DNA from: Clostridiales bacterium
Lineage (GTDB): Bacteria; Bacillota; Clostridia; Oscillospirales; Acutalibacteraceae
DNA length: 64,000 bases
Direction: 5' to 3'
Assembly (NCBI GenBank): GCA_019422525.1
Contig: JAHZDE010000012.1
Coordinates: 1-64,000 of the forward strand
In this document: positions 47,422 to 57,900 of the stretch, one piece after another
Layout: the number at the start of each line of letters is the position of its first letter
Numbering within the stretch: position 1 is the stretch's first letter
Notes under the pieces: model-generated
What the model was told of the DNA's origin: nothing
Databases searched by the model: none
The model's input: the letters and a program-made list of their open reading frames with translations, nothing else
Translations under genes and position numbers: made by a program

Positions 47422-49605
47422 TTACGCCGGTACTGGTTTTTTCTTTTTCTCTTTTTGTGGCATTTGACTGCGCCACTGCTTTTTTATCAGGTATCTTCCC
47501 AAAATCAAACAGCCAATCAGGAAAATCCCATACCATATCTGGCTGACCAGCGTATCCTGCAGCAACAGGTTTCCGCCGCAAAACGGCAGTACGGAAATAT
47601 ACTGTAACGGATGTACTCCTGCGCCCACTGCGATAACCGGTGCGGCGATGACACCAAACGAAACGGCAATGGATACCGCATCGCTCCGGCAGCAAGAAGA
47701 AACCACCGCCACCATCGTACCCACCAGCCATGCCCCCAGCAGCCGCACAATAAACAGCAAAATCAGATATTGCTGCAAGGTCATACTGCCTGAGAAATTC
47801 ATCATCTCTCTCAGGCTTTGTACCGGTGCTTCGTCTGCATAGAGAAGCGGGTAATCTTTTATCACCATACCAAATCGGGTAACTTCCACAATGACGGCTG
47901 TCAACGTAGAAAACAGAAGCGTGATGCACAGCTTATCATAGGGAAGCTGGAATCCTCTCCGGCAAATCCGCAGCAGCTTTTTCGTGCCAAAGGTATTCTC
48001 CATGGAAAACAGCCCCGCACAACACAGGATCGTGGCCGCTATGATAAACAAGGCGTCCTCTACATCCGCCGCCGTATCCCGCATCAGCTTGCTGTAGCCC
48101 GATTCATCCACCAAATAGGCAGGGACCCCCTTTTCCTCCTCTGCCTGCTGCACCAGCAACAGCTGCAGCTCAATATCGGAAAGGGCCTTGGAATAGTTTT
48201 CCTGGGCATAGGATTCCATTTTCCCGATACGCTCCCATTCATTTTCCACAAAGTCCAGCGTATCCTCGGTCACTTTCCCGCCAATCTCCTCTATGTATTG
48301 GCGATACACCTCCCCCTCCCCGGTTTTAAACCGGAAAGCGGCGTCATACCGGGATACCATCAGCAAAACCAGCGCCAGCAAAATCCACAGAGCGCGGCCA
48401 TGGGAAAAGACTTTCCGATTTTCATGAAGGAACAGGGAAGTGTGCAGGTTTAGCCGGTCTGCTATCCTGCAAGCCTTGTCAATCGCTGCAGCCATCCATC
48501 TGGGCACCCGCAAATGGCGGCATACCCCACAGGTATAAAACTGAAACAGTATGACCCCAGCCGCCACGATAAAAACGATTGCCAATGCCACCGGAAGTAG
48601 TAAGGTCATGGAGACGGGATAGGTAAACAAATTGACATTCTGATAACGGCTAATGACCGAAAAAGCATCCATTAGCTGAAACGCGTTGATAAAATGCAGG
48701 GCGTTCAGGCTGGAAGTTACCGGGATTCCGGTGTACAGCCAGTAGGAGATTCCCAGAAAGGCCGCCACGATAAAAAATACCAGCGTGGGCTTTTTGAAAA
48801 GGGTAAACAGCATGAACACCAACATCCCGAAGGCAATGGCGCAAAATAGCTTGATAGCAAACCCCAGCCCGATATATCCCAAACAGGAAATAGCCAGCGT
48901 ACAGCTTCGGAAATCCGGCAGTGACTGGATGGGGCGGCTCAAATCTCCCAGCCCCAAAAACGCGCCGCCAATGGCCAGGTTCCCCCCATACACGGCAATC
49001 ACCGCCACAGCCGTCAAGAAAACCATGGTGACAATTTTGGCCCCGCCAACCCGTATCCGGGAAGGGGTTGCCAGCAGCAGGGGGTACAGCTTTTTCTCAT
49101 ATTCCCGGGAGAATATGCGGACACAGACGATCAGGACAAAAAACAGCACTAAAATGTCTGACAGCGAAAACCGATACAGCTCATTCACCGCGGCATTGAG
49201 CCCTGCCCGGACAGGAAGGGCATCCAGTCCCGCAAAGTCCGCAACGGTTTTGTCGATGTTCCGCCGGCTGAACCCGCTCTTATCCCCCGCTCTGGTAAGG
49301 ATAGACGCCGCCCGTGCCCGCTCCGGCATCTCTTTGATATATTGAGGATACATTTGCAGATATTCCTGCTGCACCGACGCCTCATACAGGGCATAGCTGT
49401 TTTTATCCAGAGCCATGGCGGTAAGGTCCGTGTCCAAGTCCTGGTTGAGGGCATCCAGCATTTGTTCATACGCCGGGTATTCCTGCCGCAGGCCGCCATA
49501 CATGCCGCTGATACGGTTATAAAACAGGTATCCGTTCACGGCAATGCAGATCAGCAATAACAGCAGGATACCCCGGCTCATATTTTTCTTCAGTTCATAT
49601 CTCAT
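47422..49605 (-). CDS. ABC transporter permease, two membrane bundles
   Basis: 727 residues. Two halves each have an N-terminal membrane helix, an extracytoplasmic helical part and a bundle of membrane helices: first half from MRYELKKNMSRGILLLLL, second from LHENRKVFSHGRALWILLAL (about residue 385). It looks like a fusion of two ABC-2-like permeases. The start at 49605 is chosen over the ATG at 49623 because AACGAGG lies before it; it overlaps the ATPase gene by 11 bp. Works with the ATPase at 49595; substrate unknown. Confidence 0.82.
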   Translation of the reverse strand: MRYELKKNMSRGILLLLLICIAVNGYLFYNRISGMYGGLRQEYPAYEQMLDALNQDLDTDLTAMALDKNSYALYEASVQQEYLQMYPQYIKEMPERARAASILTRAGDKSGFSRRNIDKTVADFAGLDALPVRAGLNAAVNELYRFSLSDILVLFFVLIVCVRIFSREYEKKLYPLLLATPSRIRVGGAKIVTMVFLTAVAVIAVYGGNLAIGGAFLGLGDLSRPIQSLPDFRSCTLAISCLGYIGLGFAIKLFCAIAFGMLVFMLFTLFKKPTLVFFIVAAFLGISYWLYTGIPVTSSLNALHFINAFQLMDAFSVISRYQNVNLFTYPVSMTLLLPVALAIVFIVAAGVILFQFYTCGVCRHLRVPRWMAAAIDKACRIADRLNLHTSLFLHENRKVFSHGRALWILLALVLLMVSRYDAAFRFKTGEGEVYRQYIEEIGGKVTEDTLDFVENEWERIGKMESYAQENYSKALSDIELQLLLVQQAEEEKGVPAYLVDESGYSKLMRDTAADVEDALFIIAATILCCAGLFSMENTFGTKKLLRICRRGFQLPYDKLCITLLFSTLTAVIVEVTRFGMVIKDYPLLYADEAPVQSLREMMNFSGSMTLQQYLILLFIVRLLGAWLVGTMVAVVSSCCRSDAVSIAVSFGVIAAPVIAVGAGVHPLQYISVLPFCGGNLLLQDTLVSQIWYGIFLIGCLILGRYLIKKQWRSQMPQKEKKKKPVPA

Positions 49606-50452
49606 AATCGGCCTCGTTTGCATTGCTGTAGTACAAATATACGTCCTCCAGCATAGGCTTCACCGGTTTCGCGTTTTCGGGCGGCGTGTCGCTGATAATC
49701 CGAAGGCTGATACCGCCGCTTTCCCGGAAAATGTTGCTGATTTGATATTGCTGCTGATAGCGGGAAATTTCTTCCTCGGATACCAGACATTCGCACACTT
49801 TTCCCGCGATGGAATCAAGCCATTCCCCGGTGGTGTGAATCCCGATGGTTTTTCCGCTGCTGAGCAGGATCACCTGGCTGGCGATATACTCAATATCACT
49901 GACCACATGGGTGGCAAGCAGCACGATTTTATCCCGGGAGAATTCACTGATAAAATTCCGGATACGGATACGCTCCCGAGGGTCAAGGCCAGCGGTAGGC
50001 TCATCCAACAATAAAAGGCTCGGGTTTCCCAGCAGTGCCTGTGCCAGCAGCACCCGCTGCTTCATTCCTCCAGAATAGGAGCCCATCCGCTTGTGGGCGA
50101 CGTCCTGGAGATTGACTACCTCGAGAAGGTGTTCGATTTCTTTTCCCGGTGATTTGATTTTTTTCAGGCCCGCCATATAATACAAAAAGCTTCTGGCGCT
50201 GAAATCGTCATACAAAGCCTGCTGCTGGGGCATATAACCCAAAGTGCGCAGAATATCCCCCTCCGGCTCCAGATGGATGGTACCGGAGTCCGGTGTAAGA
50301 TTTTGAGAGATTAGGTTCATCAAGGTGCTTTTCCCCGCGCCATTGGGCCCTAAAAGTCCATAGATTCCCGGGGTTAGGGTACAGGAAAAATCCACCAGCG
50401 CACGCTTTTGACCATAGGATTTGGTAAGCCCTTCCATGATACACTTCGTCAT
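49595..50452 (-). CDS. ABC transporter ATP-binding protein
   Basis: 285 residues. Walker A LLGPNGAGKSTLM, signature YSGGMKQRVLLAQAL, Walker B LLLLDEPTAGLDP and switch ATHVVSDIEY are complete. The C-terminal extension (about 215-285) ends KPMLEDVYLYY, like that of the ATPase at 22845, so both belong to one subfamily. The ATG at 50452 is preceded by GGTGGAAG. It is second in a lipoprotein-ATPase-permease operon. Confidence 0.93.
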   Translation of the reverse strand: MTKCIMEGLTKSYGQKRALVDFSCTLTPGIYGLLGPNGAGKSTLMNLISQNLTPDSGTIHLEPEGDILRTLGYMPQQQALYDDFSARSFLYYMAGLKKIKSPGKEIEHLLEVVNLQDVAHKRMGSYSGGMKQRVLLAQALLGNPSLLLLDEPTAGLDPRERIRIRNFISEFSRDKIVLLATHVVSDIEYIASQVILLSSGKTIGIHTTGEWLDSIAGKVCECLVSEEEISRYQQQYQISNIFRESGGISLRIISDTPPENAKPVKPMLEDVYLYYSNANEADYEI

Positions 50453-50483
50453 CTTCCACCATCCTATCTGTTTTTTGTCGGCT

Positions 50484-51704
50484 TTACGACACAGTAACCA
50501 TTCCTTGGGAGTTTGGAGCAACATAAGTGAAAAACGGCTCACCCTCCAGATTTTCCTCGTCCAATCGGCTCAAATCGACCGCCCAAATATCCGTTCCGCT
50601 TACTTCCGGATCTTCCCCTTCGTGCAGATAGAAGAAATACTGCTGGTCCATACCTACGCCGGGAAGCGTGCTGGTACCGAGCTTGATTTCTTTTACCAGG
50701 TTCATCTCTTTATCATAAATTTGAATCGCCCGGTCTTCCCTGGGGACGTCGCCATAACGCACCAAGGACTCATTATCCACAATCAAATATTGGTCATTGC
50801 TGTAAAAATTCATTTGCTTATTAAAATCAAGCTGCCCCACCATATTGCCGTCCATATCGGCCAATATGGCATTCCCGTCACCCAGCGTTTGGGAAAACGC
50901 AATGGTCTTTCCGTCCCAGCGCACCAGGTTATTCCAGTCGAGCTCCTTGGTTTCGGTGGTTTTGTGATCCAGGATATTATAAATGACCATAGTTGGCAAA
51001 GCGTCTGAATCTTCGGTAAGATTGCTGATCGTCATATACACCCGGTTTCCATAGGCGGACATCACGTTAATTTGTGCCGGGGCTCCCTGTACCTTCCAAA
51101 CCGTTTCCGGCTCCTGTGAGGGGTTATCAAGGGGAATCCGGACGACTTCACAGCTGGCATCTTCCAGCAGTTCCGGGTGGTTTTCGTACACTTCCATATC
51201 ATAGTAAAAGTCATTAAAAGAAAGGTACAAATAGCCGCGATGCACGAGCATGACGCTGACATCTTTTTCGCTTTCATAAATCTTTTTTCTGCCGGCCCCG
51301 CTCAAGTCCACTTCATATACAACATCCCCACTCTCCGAGTTCAGTCCCAGCTTGTCCAGTACGTACATTTTTCCCTGGTAGTAGGCGATAAACTGCTGTC
51401 CGGGAAAATAGGCGTTGCAGTCCACACGGCGGCTGTCATCGGGCTCGTTGTCGTGGAGGCAGTCAGGTTTATTGCAGACCACGGTTTCTGTACCTGTCTC
51501 CTTATCGATGGCATACAGGTAATGAAAACCGAACACATAATAGCAGTCCTCCGATTCCAAAATTTCGTTTTCTATCGTATTGCGCAGGTAATACTGGTCA
51601 TCGGTATCCAGCAGATAATCATCGCCAAGATTTTTTTCCTGGCTGCCGCATCCGGATAAAATCAGCATGGGCAGCAGCAAAAGAATTGCTATGAATTTAC
51701 GCAT
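50484..51704 (-). CDS. Lipoprotein of the ABC operon, probable beta-propeller
   Basis: 406 residues. The signal MRKFIAILLLLPMLILSGC ends in a lipobox with Cys19. The mature part has repeated strand-rich units (YLYAIDKETGTETVVCNKPD, KMYVLDKLGLNSESGDVVYE, IQIYDKEMNLVKEIKLG) suggestive of a beta-propeller; CNKPDCLHD is a Cys-containing motif often seen in Clostridial lipoproteins of this size. It may deliver or sense the substrate of the ABC system encoded next. Ribosome binding site AAAGGAGAG. Confidence 0.75.
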   Translation of the reverse strand: MRKFIAILLLLPMLILSGCGSQEKNLGDDYLLDTDDQYYLRNTIENEILESEDCYYVFGFHYLYAIDKETGTETVVCNKPDCLHDNEPDDSRRVDCNAYFPGQQFIAYYQGKMYVLDKLGLNSESGDVVYEVDLSGAGRKKIYESEKDVSVMLVHRGYLYLSFNDFYYDMEVYENHPELLEDASCEVVRIPLDNPSQEPETVWKVQGAPAQINVMSAYGNRVYMTISNLTEDSDALPTMVIYNILDHKTTETKELDWNNLVRWDGKTIAFSQTLGDGNAILADMDGNMVGQLDFNKQMNFYSNDQYLIVDNESLVRYGDVPREDRAIQIYDKEMNLVKEIKLGTSTLPGVGMDQQYFFYLHEGEDPEVSGTDIWAVDLSRLDEENLEGEPFFTYVAPNSQGMVTVS

Positions 51705-51790
51705 GATTTTACTCTCCTTTCTCAATGCCAATTCTATTTTTCTATAAACGCGCCCTCCTTTCCGTCAATTTCCGCATAAAATATATATAA

Positions 51791-51818
51791 AGTATACATG
51801 ATTTATTAAATTTGTCCA
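51791..51818 (-). promoter_or_regulatory. Promoter of the lipoprotein-ABC operon
   Basis: On the minus strand, TGGACA (51813-51818) and TATACT (51791-51796) with a 16-bp spacer, in an AT-rich stretch of 165 bp. The rest of the gap up to 51898 holds no other signal I can recognise. Confidence 0.6.
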
Positions 51819-51898
51819 TCCACAAAACGTTAGATTGGGATATATATTTATAATTCCACATTTATAAACGCTGTAGAAGCATCTATATTCTTATATAG

Positions 51899-51938
51899 AA
51901 AAAAGCGCTCCCCGGCATCTGAAACATCCGGGAAGCGC
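51899..51938 (-). terminator. Terminator of the GH84 gene
   Basis: On the minus strand, stem GCGCTTCCCGG / CCGGGGAGCGC (one G-U pair) with a 12-nt loop, then six T. It lies about 45 bp after the GH84 stop codon. Confidence 0.92.
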
Positions 51939-51984
51939 CCTTTTTTACCCGACACAAGTTACTTTTATAACCTGCACGGCTTAT

Positions 51985-54900
51985 TTACTTTTGTTCGCCT
52001 TTCTTTCTTTGAAACACCAGGTATGCTGCACCGGCCATGGAAATCAGAGCCGCTGCCAGCCAGAGAGCCAGATTGGTATAATCCCCGGTAGCAGGCGCCT
52101 GGGGCTTGCCGGTATTTTCATTGCCGGAAGGCTTGGTGGTGGCGGGCGTGTCGCCCTTACCGTCATCGGTAGAAGGCTTATCGGTGTCGTCATCCTTGCC
52201 GTCATCAGGCTTGGTAGAATCGGTATCGGCACTCAGGTTTTCGATGGCTGCATTCAACTGGGAAACAGCTTCGTCTACCACGGCCTGGTCATCCACGCTC
52301 AGGGTCTCGTCGGCCATCACCAGGTTGGCATTGTACAGCGCCGCACGGAACACGGCGACACTTTCCAAAGTATAGGTACTGACGTCCATTTTATTGGCTT
52401 TCTCAATCAGTTCCTGCAAAATGGACTTGTCGGCCTTATACCGCTGGGCCATAATAGCTTTGAGCAGGGCTTCGGCTGCGGGCTGGACGTCCTCTTCCAT
52501 GGCGTCGCCGTCATCGTAGACATCCTTGGCCTTTTCCAGAGCCTCCACCAGCTGCTGCCAGTTGGACTCTACATACTTACCGGAATTTGCCATCATGTCG
52601 TCGGCCTTGGCAATCAGCTGCTCCAGCAGGGTCTTGTCGCCCTGGGTGAGCCCCAAGCCCCAAATGCCGTTCAGCAGGTTGTCCCATGCCGTATCGACTT
52701 CTTGCTGGGTGGCCTTATTGTCATCCAGAACTGCCTGGGCTGCTGCCAGGGCGTCTGTAAAGAACTTCTTGGCGCTGTCGGTCACACCTTCTGTGCTCAG
52801 AGTCAACGCATAGTCATAGGTCTTTTGCAGCAGGGTCTTGTCAGGCGCCACATACTCTTCCAAACCGGCCAGAGCTTCCTTTATATCCTTGATTGCTGCC
52901 TTGATTTCCTCGGCAGTACCGGATTCCAGCAGCTTTTTGCCAGTTTCCACGGCTTCGGTATAGGCGGTATAGCTTTCGTCGGTATACAGATTGCCGTCTA
53001 CCGTATCAAATTCGGCAATGGCGGCCTTCAAATCGGTAACGTCCACTAGCCCATCCAGCGCTGCCGTAAAGGCTTGGGTAGCCTCTGCCATTTCCTGAGG
53101 ATTCACCCGGTCGCCGGTCTTATCCTGAGCAATCAGGGCGGAAAGGGCATCTCCGCTCTCGGTCAAAGCGGCATAGCTGGCAGCCGTATAATCCTCTGCG
53201 GTTACAGTGGCCAGCTTTCTCAGGGCAATTTCCGCCAGCTCACGGTTACGGATGGAATATTCCAGGGCATCCTGTGCCAGCTTCAGAGCATTTGTCAGCT
53301 CGTCGGCAGTCTCGGTATCCAGGTTGTCGGGATTCTCCAGCGCGTTTTTCAGGTTATCCACGGCCTCGCTGTAATCGGCAAAGGTAGCAGCGGAGTACAG
53401 GTTTCCTTCATTGGTCAGGGCTTCGTCCACCAGCTTTTGCAGCTCGTCCAGATTGGAAGCCTTATTCTTAGCGTTACTGCGGGCAGCTTTGAGCATCCCC
53501 AGCGCCGAGTTCACGGTTTCCTGGCTGACATAGTCGTTATCCAAGACTTCCTTTGCAATGGTTTCCGCCTTCTTGTAAGCGGCGATACTGTCAGTTATCC
53601 AGTTTTCGTCCACACCCTTGTCAAGTTCTGCCTCAAGCTCCGCCTTATCGGCAGCGGTAACGGGGGCTGTCGAGGTCTGGATTTCGGCAATTTCGGGGAC
53701 AATTTCATCCCAGCTGACGGTGATGGATTCCAGAGTCTTGTCCTGGGGAAGCACGAACTCGGTAATGGACTGGTTCAGGGTACCCAGCACCATCTTATCG
53801 GCTTCACCCACAAAGGCGGCTTCCACTTTGGCGTTGGAAACGGCGCCCAGCTGAATCAGCCGCACAGTACGCAGCCCCTGAGGTTCGGAAATCCGATAGG
53901 TAAAGGAACTGTTCTTCTCGGAGGACTGGAAGGTAGTGGAAAAGTCCTTGTCCAGCATGTAAGAAGGCAGCTTGCCCTGCACTTCCACGGCCTCGGAAAC
54001 CACGTCGCGGTTGGCTTCGGGGGAGATATACGCGCCGCCGTTAATTTGGATTTCACCAAAGCCCATCCATCTGTGGGAATAGGTGGTCAGCGGGCGGACA
54101 CGCAGATAGCGGCCGGAAACATTCAGGCCGGTTGCCTCGGCGTACATGTTGCCGGGATTCTGGGTATCGTGGGTCAGATAGGAAGCGGACTTGGCGGTGG
54201 TGTCGTCCCACACGTTTGTAAAGTCGCCGTTGCCCACGGTGAGGATTTCCGTCCAGTCGTCGCCGTCGGGGTCGTTGGATACCTCGAACACAGCATGACG
54301 GATGTAGTTCAGGTTGGTTTCGTTGATATAGTAGCGGACCTGGTTAAAGGTAATCTCCTGTCCCAAATCGAACAGAATCTGCTTGCCGACTTCCTGGAAG
54401 CCGGTAATCATGCCGATGGTGCTCAAATCGCCGTCGAACACATAGCCCACAGTACCGGTGGTACGCATATCGGAGCCGGTGCTCTGGTTGGCAAAGTCAC
54501 TGGTCACCTTTTTCTCGCCGATAAAGAGGTAGTTGACGATAAAGGTGGAGAGAGTACATTCCACATCACTTGCAGTGCTGTTGAACACGCGGATATACCG
54601 GGCGTCTGTATCGCCATCTGGGTCATAGTCCGTCCAGGTAACAGCGTTCATGGAGGTTTGCAGCTTGAGTCCCTGGGGAAGCTCGCTAACTTCAATACCG
54701 GTAATCTTCTTGATATTGTCCAGCTTAATGCCAATATAGCTGCCTGTGGAGAATGTGACATTCCCGCCGGTCAAGAAAGCCTTGCCTTCTTCATTCAGGT
54801 TGGCCTTCATGGTGGTTTCTATGTTGGTATAAACGTGCTCGGTGTCGCCGCTGGTGGGGACTTCCTTCACGGTGAACTCGGAGAACTTGCCCCAAGCGCC

Positions 54901-57900
54901 CCGCCGCTCCAAATTGCGGATGCGGATATACCGGACTTTGGTGCCGTTCAGGTTGATGCTCAGCTCGTCCTTGCCGGAAGAAGCGCCGGTATAACTTTCA
55001 TAACCTTCCACAGGGGTCCAGGTTTTGTTATCTACAGAGGTTTCGATGGCATATTTCAGCAGCTTGTCACCGCCGTCATGACCCACCACAATGCGGGCGC
55101 TTTCCAAGGTGGCGACCTTGCCCAAATCATAGCCCAAGAAATCGTCCACCATAAAGTCGTCGCCGGTGGTATTGCCGTCGCCGTCCGGGTCATACCAGAC
55201 AAAGGTATCCTCGTTGCCGTCATAGAGGTTGCTTTCGGGTCCCTGATAGACTTTCCAGCGGTCGGTATGCATGACTGTATAGGTAATGGGGGCGGTGTCC
55301 TCTTTGGAAGCCACAACCCGGAATTCGCCCAGACGCCACCACACCGGTGCCAACGTCTCGTTACGCACGCGCACGGCAGAAGTGGTAACAGAAAGGGTAA
55401 AGGTCTGGCTCTTATCGCTGGTCACGTCGGCAGCTTTCTGCCACTGGCCTTCACTATCCAGATATTCAATCACGCCATCCTTCATCACGTCGCCAGCAGC
55501 GGAACCGCCCTGTTCCAGTACGACGCTTTCCACAAATACCGGCTCGCTGAAGGTGTAGGTAACGGCACCATCGGCAGGCAGCTGGTCCTTAAACTCGCCG
55601 GAGCTCTTGGAAAGCCACACTTCCGAACCAGCGTCGCTGTCTGCCAGCTTGCCCAGCGCCGCGCCGTTCATATTGTCCAGGTTGGTGGAGTATTCGCCGG
55701 TGATTTCCTCACTGCCGGAATCCTCCTGTTTGTTGATGGTAATTTCGTGTACATTAAGGTATGCATCCAGCTGGTTGTTGGCGGTTGCTACCAGACGGAT
55801 GCCCATGGCCTGGAAGTTTTCGGGGAGATTTTCTTTTTTCACGATAATTTCCAGGTACTTGTCCCGAACACCGGTAAAGCTGTTTTCCATACCGGTCAGT
55901 TCCAGATCCTTCCACTCTTTGCCGTCCTCGGTATACTGTAGCTTGGACTGCTCGAAGTGGTTTTTGCCGTTGCCCAGCAGGAAGCGGATGTTGTTGACAG
56001 CGATTTCCTTATTGAACATAACGCCCACATAATCGCCGGTATAAATCCACACGGGGCTGCGGTAGCTCACCTGGGTACCGTCGTCGCCGTCAAATACGTC
56101 GGCGGTATTGCCCACGGGGTTGTCCTGCCGGTTGGTGATAAAGCTCTGCACCACCTTAGACGGGTCCATAATGGTCTCGGCCTGGGTGGAAATGTAAGAA
56201 GCCAGGGTGTTAATAAAGGGGACAATGTGCTGTACGCCCACTTCGGCCACTTCATAATGGTCCACATACCAGAAGCTGTGGGTTTTGGAGCGGTCAAATG
56301 CGGCCTTGCCGTTGGTATTGGCGTCGATAATGCCGGCAGTGTCGTGATTCAAAACGGACTTGACGCCTTCCAGATAGGTAATGGCCGCCTCGGTGGTATC
56401 GTCCCAGCAATCCAGCCAATAGACTATCTGGTCACGCAGGCGGGAATCCCCCGCATGGTCCCGGAAGGTCTTGGCGGCTTTCTGCAAAACTTCAAACTCG
56501 TCAATGATGGCGTCGGTATCCTCTGCGGTAACCGTGCCGGCGCTGAGCTTGCTCTTATATTCGTTGAGCAGGGGTTTCAGCTCCACGGATTCCTGCAAGG
56601 CGGTGACGCGGCCGTCCATATTCTGGTTAATCATATGCTTGGACAGTTCCCTTAGGGCATTGGATGCGCTGTTGGCATTGGAACCATTATGGTCCACATA
56701 CTTAAAGGAATCATTCCAGGCTTGGTTTGCCTCGTCCTCAGACTTCCAGATATTCCAGCTGTAGCAGGCATTGCCGAAAATGGCCACCTTGCTGGGCTCG
56801 GACTGCTGCATGGGGTTGAGCATGATGCCCTGGATATTGTTGGGGTTCACGCCGGGATGCAGGAACGTGGTATAACCGCCCATAATCAGGTGCTTTTTGG
56901 AGTTATCAGTGCAGGGCCAGTTAATCCACAGGAAGGGGCCGCGGCCTACATTATTGGTAAAGGTGCTGGTAAAGCTGTCGGTTACTTCGCCCCAAACCTT
57001 GCCGCCGGTCATAACCAGCTGCACATTGTCGGGAGCTTGCTTTAAAGAAGTAAATTCAGAGCCGCTGCCATTGCCCATATAATCATAGGGCACATAGGGC
57101 AGGGTGGTTTTCATATCGGGATATTTGGCCTTCACTTCGGTTTCCAGCCACTGGGTCACGTCGTTGAGCAGCCTCAGGCCGTTTGGGCCGCCGGGGCTCC
57201 AGAAGTCGTCTGCCAGAATGGCAATCTGCCGCACGCCACAATCAATGACCTGCATAAACTTGGCTTTCAGCTTGGCCAAATCCTCCTGATAGTGCTCTTC
57301 GGTGTCAAACCGGAAGTGGTTTCCGCTCGGGAAGGGATGAAGGGCATAGGCAAACCGGCATTTGGAAGCATTGCCTGCCTCTGCCAGGGGGATAATTTTT
57401 TCTTTCAACTCCTGGTCGGTATACAGCTCGTCCCACTTGCTACGATGCTTTTCATCGTCCTTGGGGGCATAGAAGTAGGTATTCAGCTTGTAATAGCCGC
57501 CCCAGGTCATCAGCGCCGCCCGGTCCTCGGTAGACCAGGGGTTGCCGTAGTAGCCTTCGATAAAGCCGCGGCTGACCACATCCGCATAGTCCTCAATCTG
57601 GAAGTTGCGGATGGTGTAGCTTTCCAGCTGGTTGACAATATGGTACAGGGTCGTCAAACCGTAAAAGCTGGCATCGGTATTCTTGCCTACCACGGTAATG
57701 ACGTTGTTGTCGCTGACCAGCAAATAGGAATCGGTTTTTTCAAAGAGGGCTTCGGTGGCAATCTGATAATGCTCATCGGCATAGGTGTCGGCATATTCTC
57801 CGGAGCCGTCCACACCCACGAGAATATTCGTTTTGCCGTCCTCGATGCTTTCGGAAGCCGTGACCTTCAGATTTTTGAGGGCAGCCACTTCTTCCAGCCG

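Noticed and set aside
53074..55941. Open frame of 955 codons on the plus strand
   Set aside because: It lies wholly antisense to the GH84 gene, whose minus-strand protein has clear domains and motifs; the antisense frame is Gly/Ile/Val-rich with no recognisable domain. It is a codon-bias shadow.
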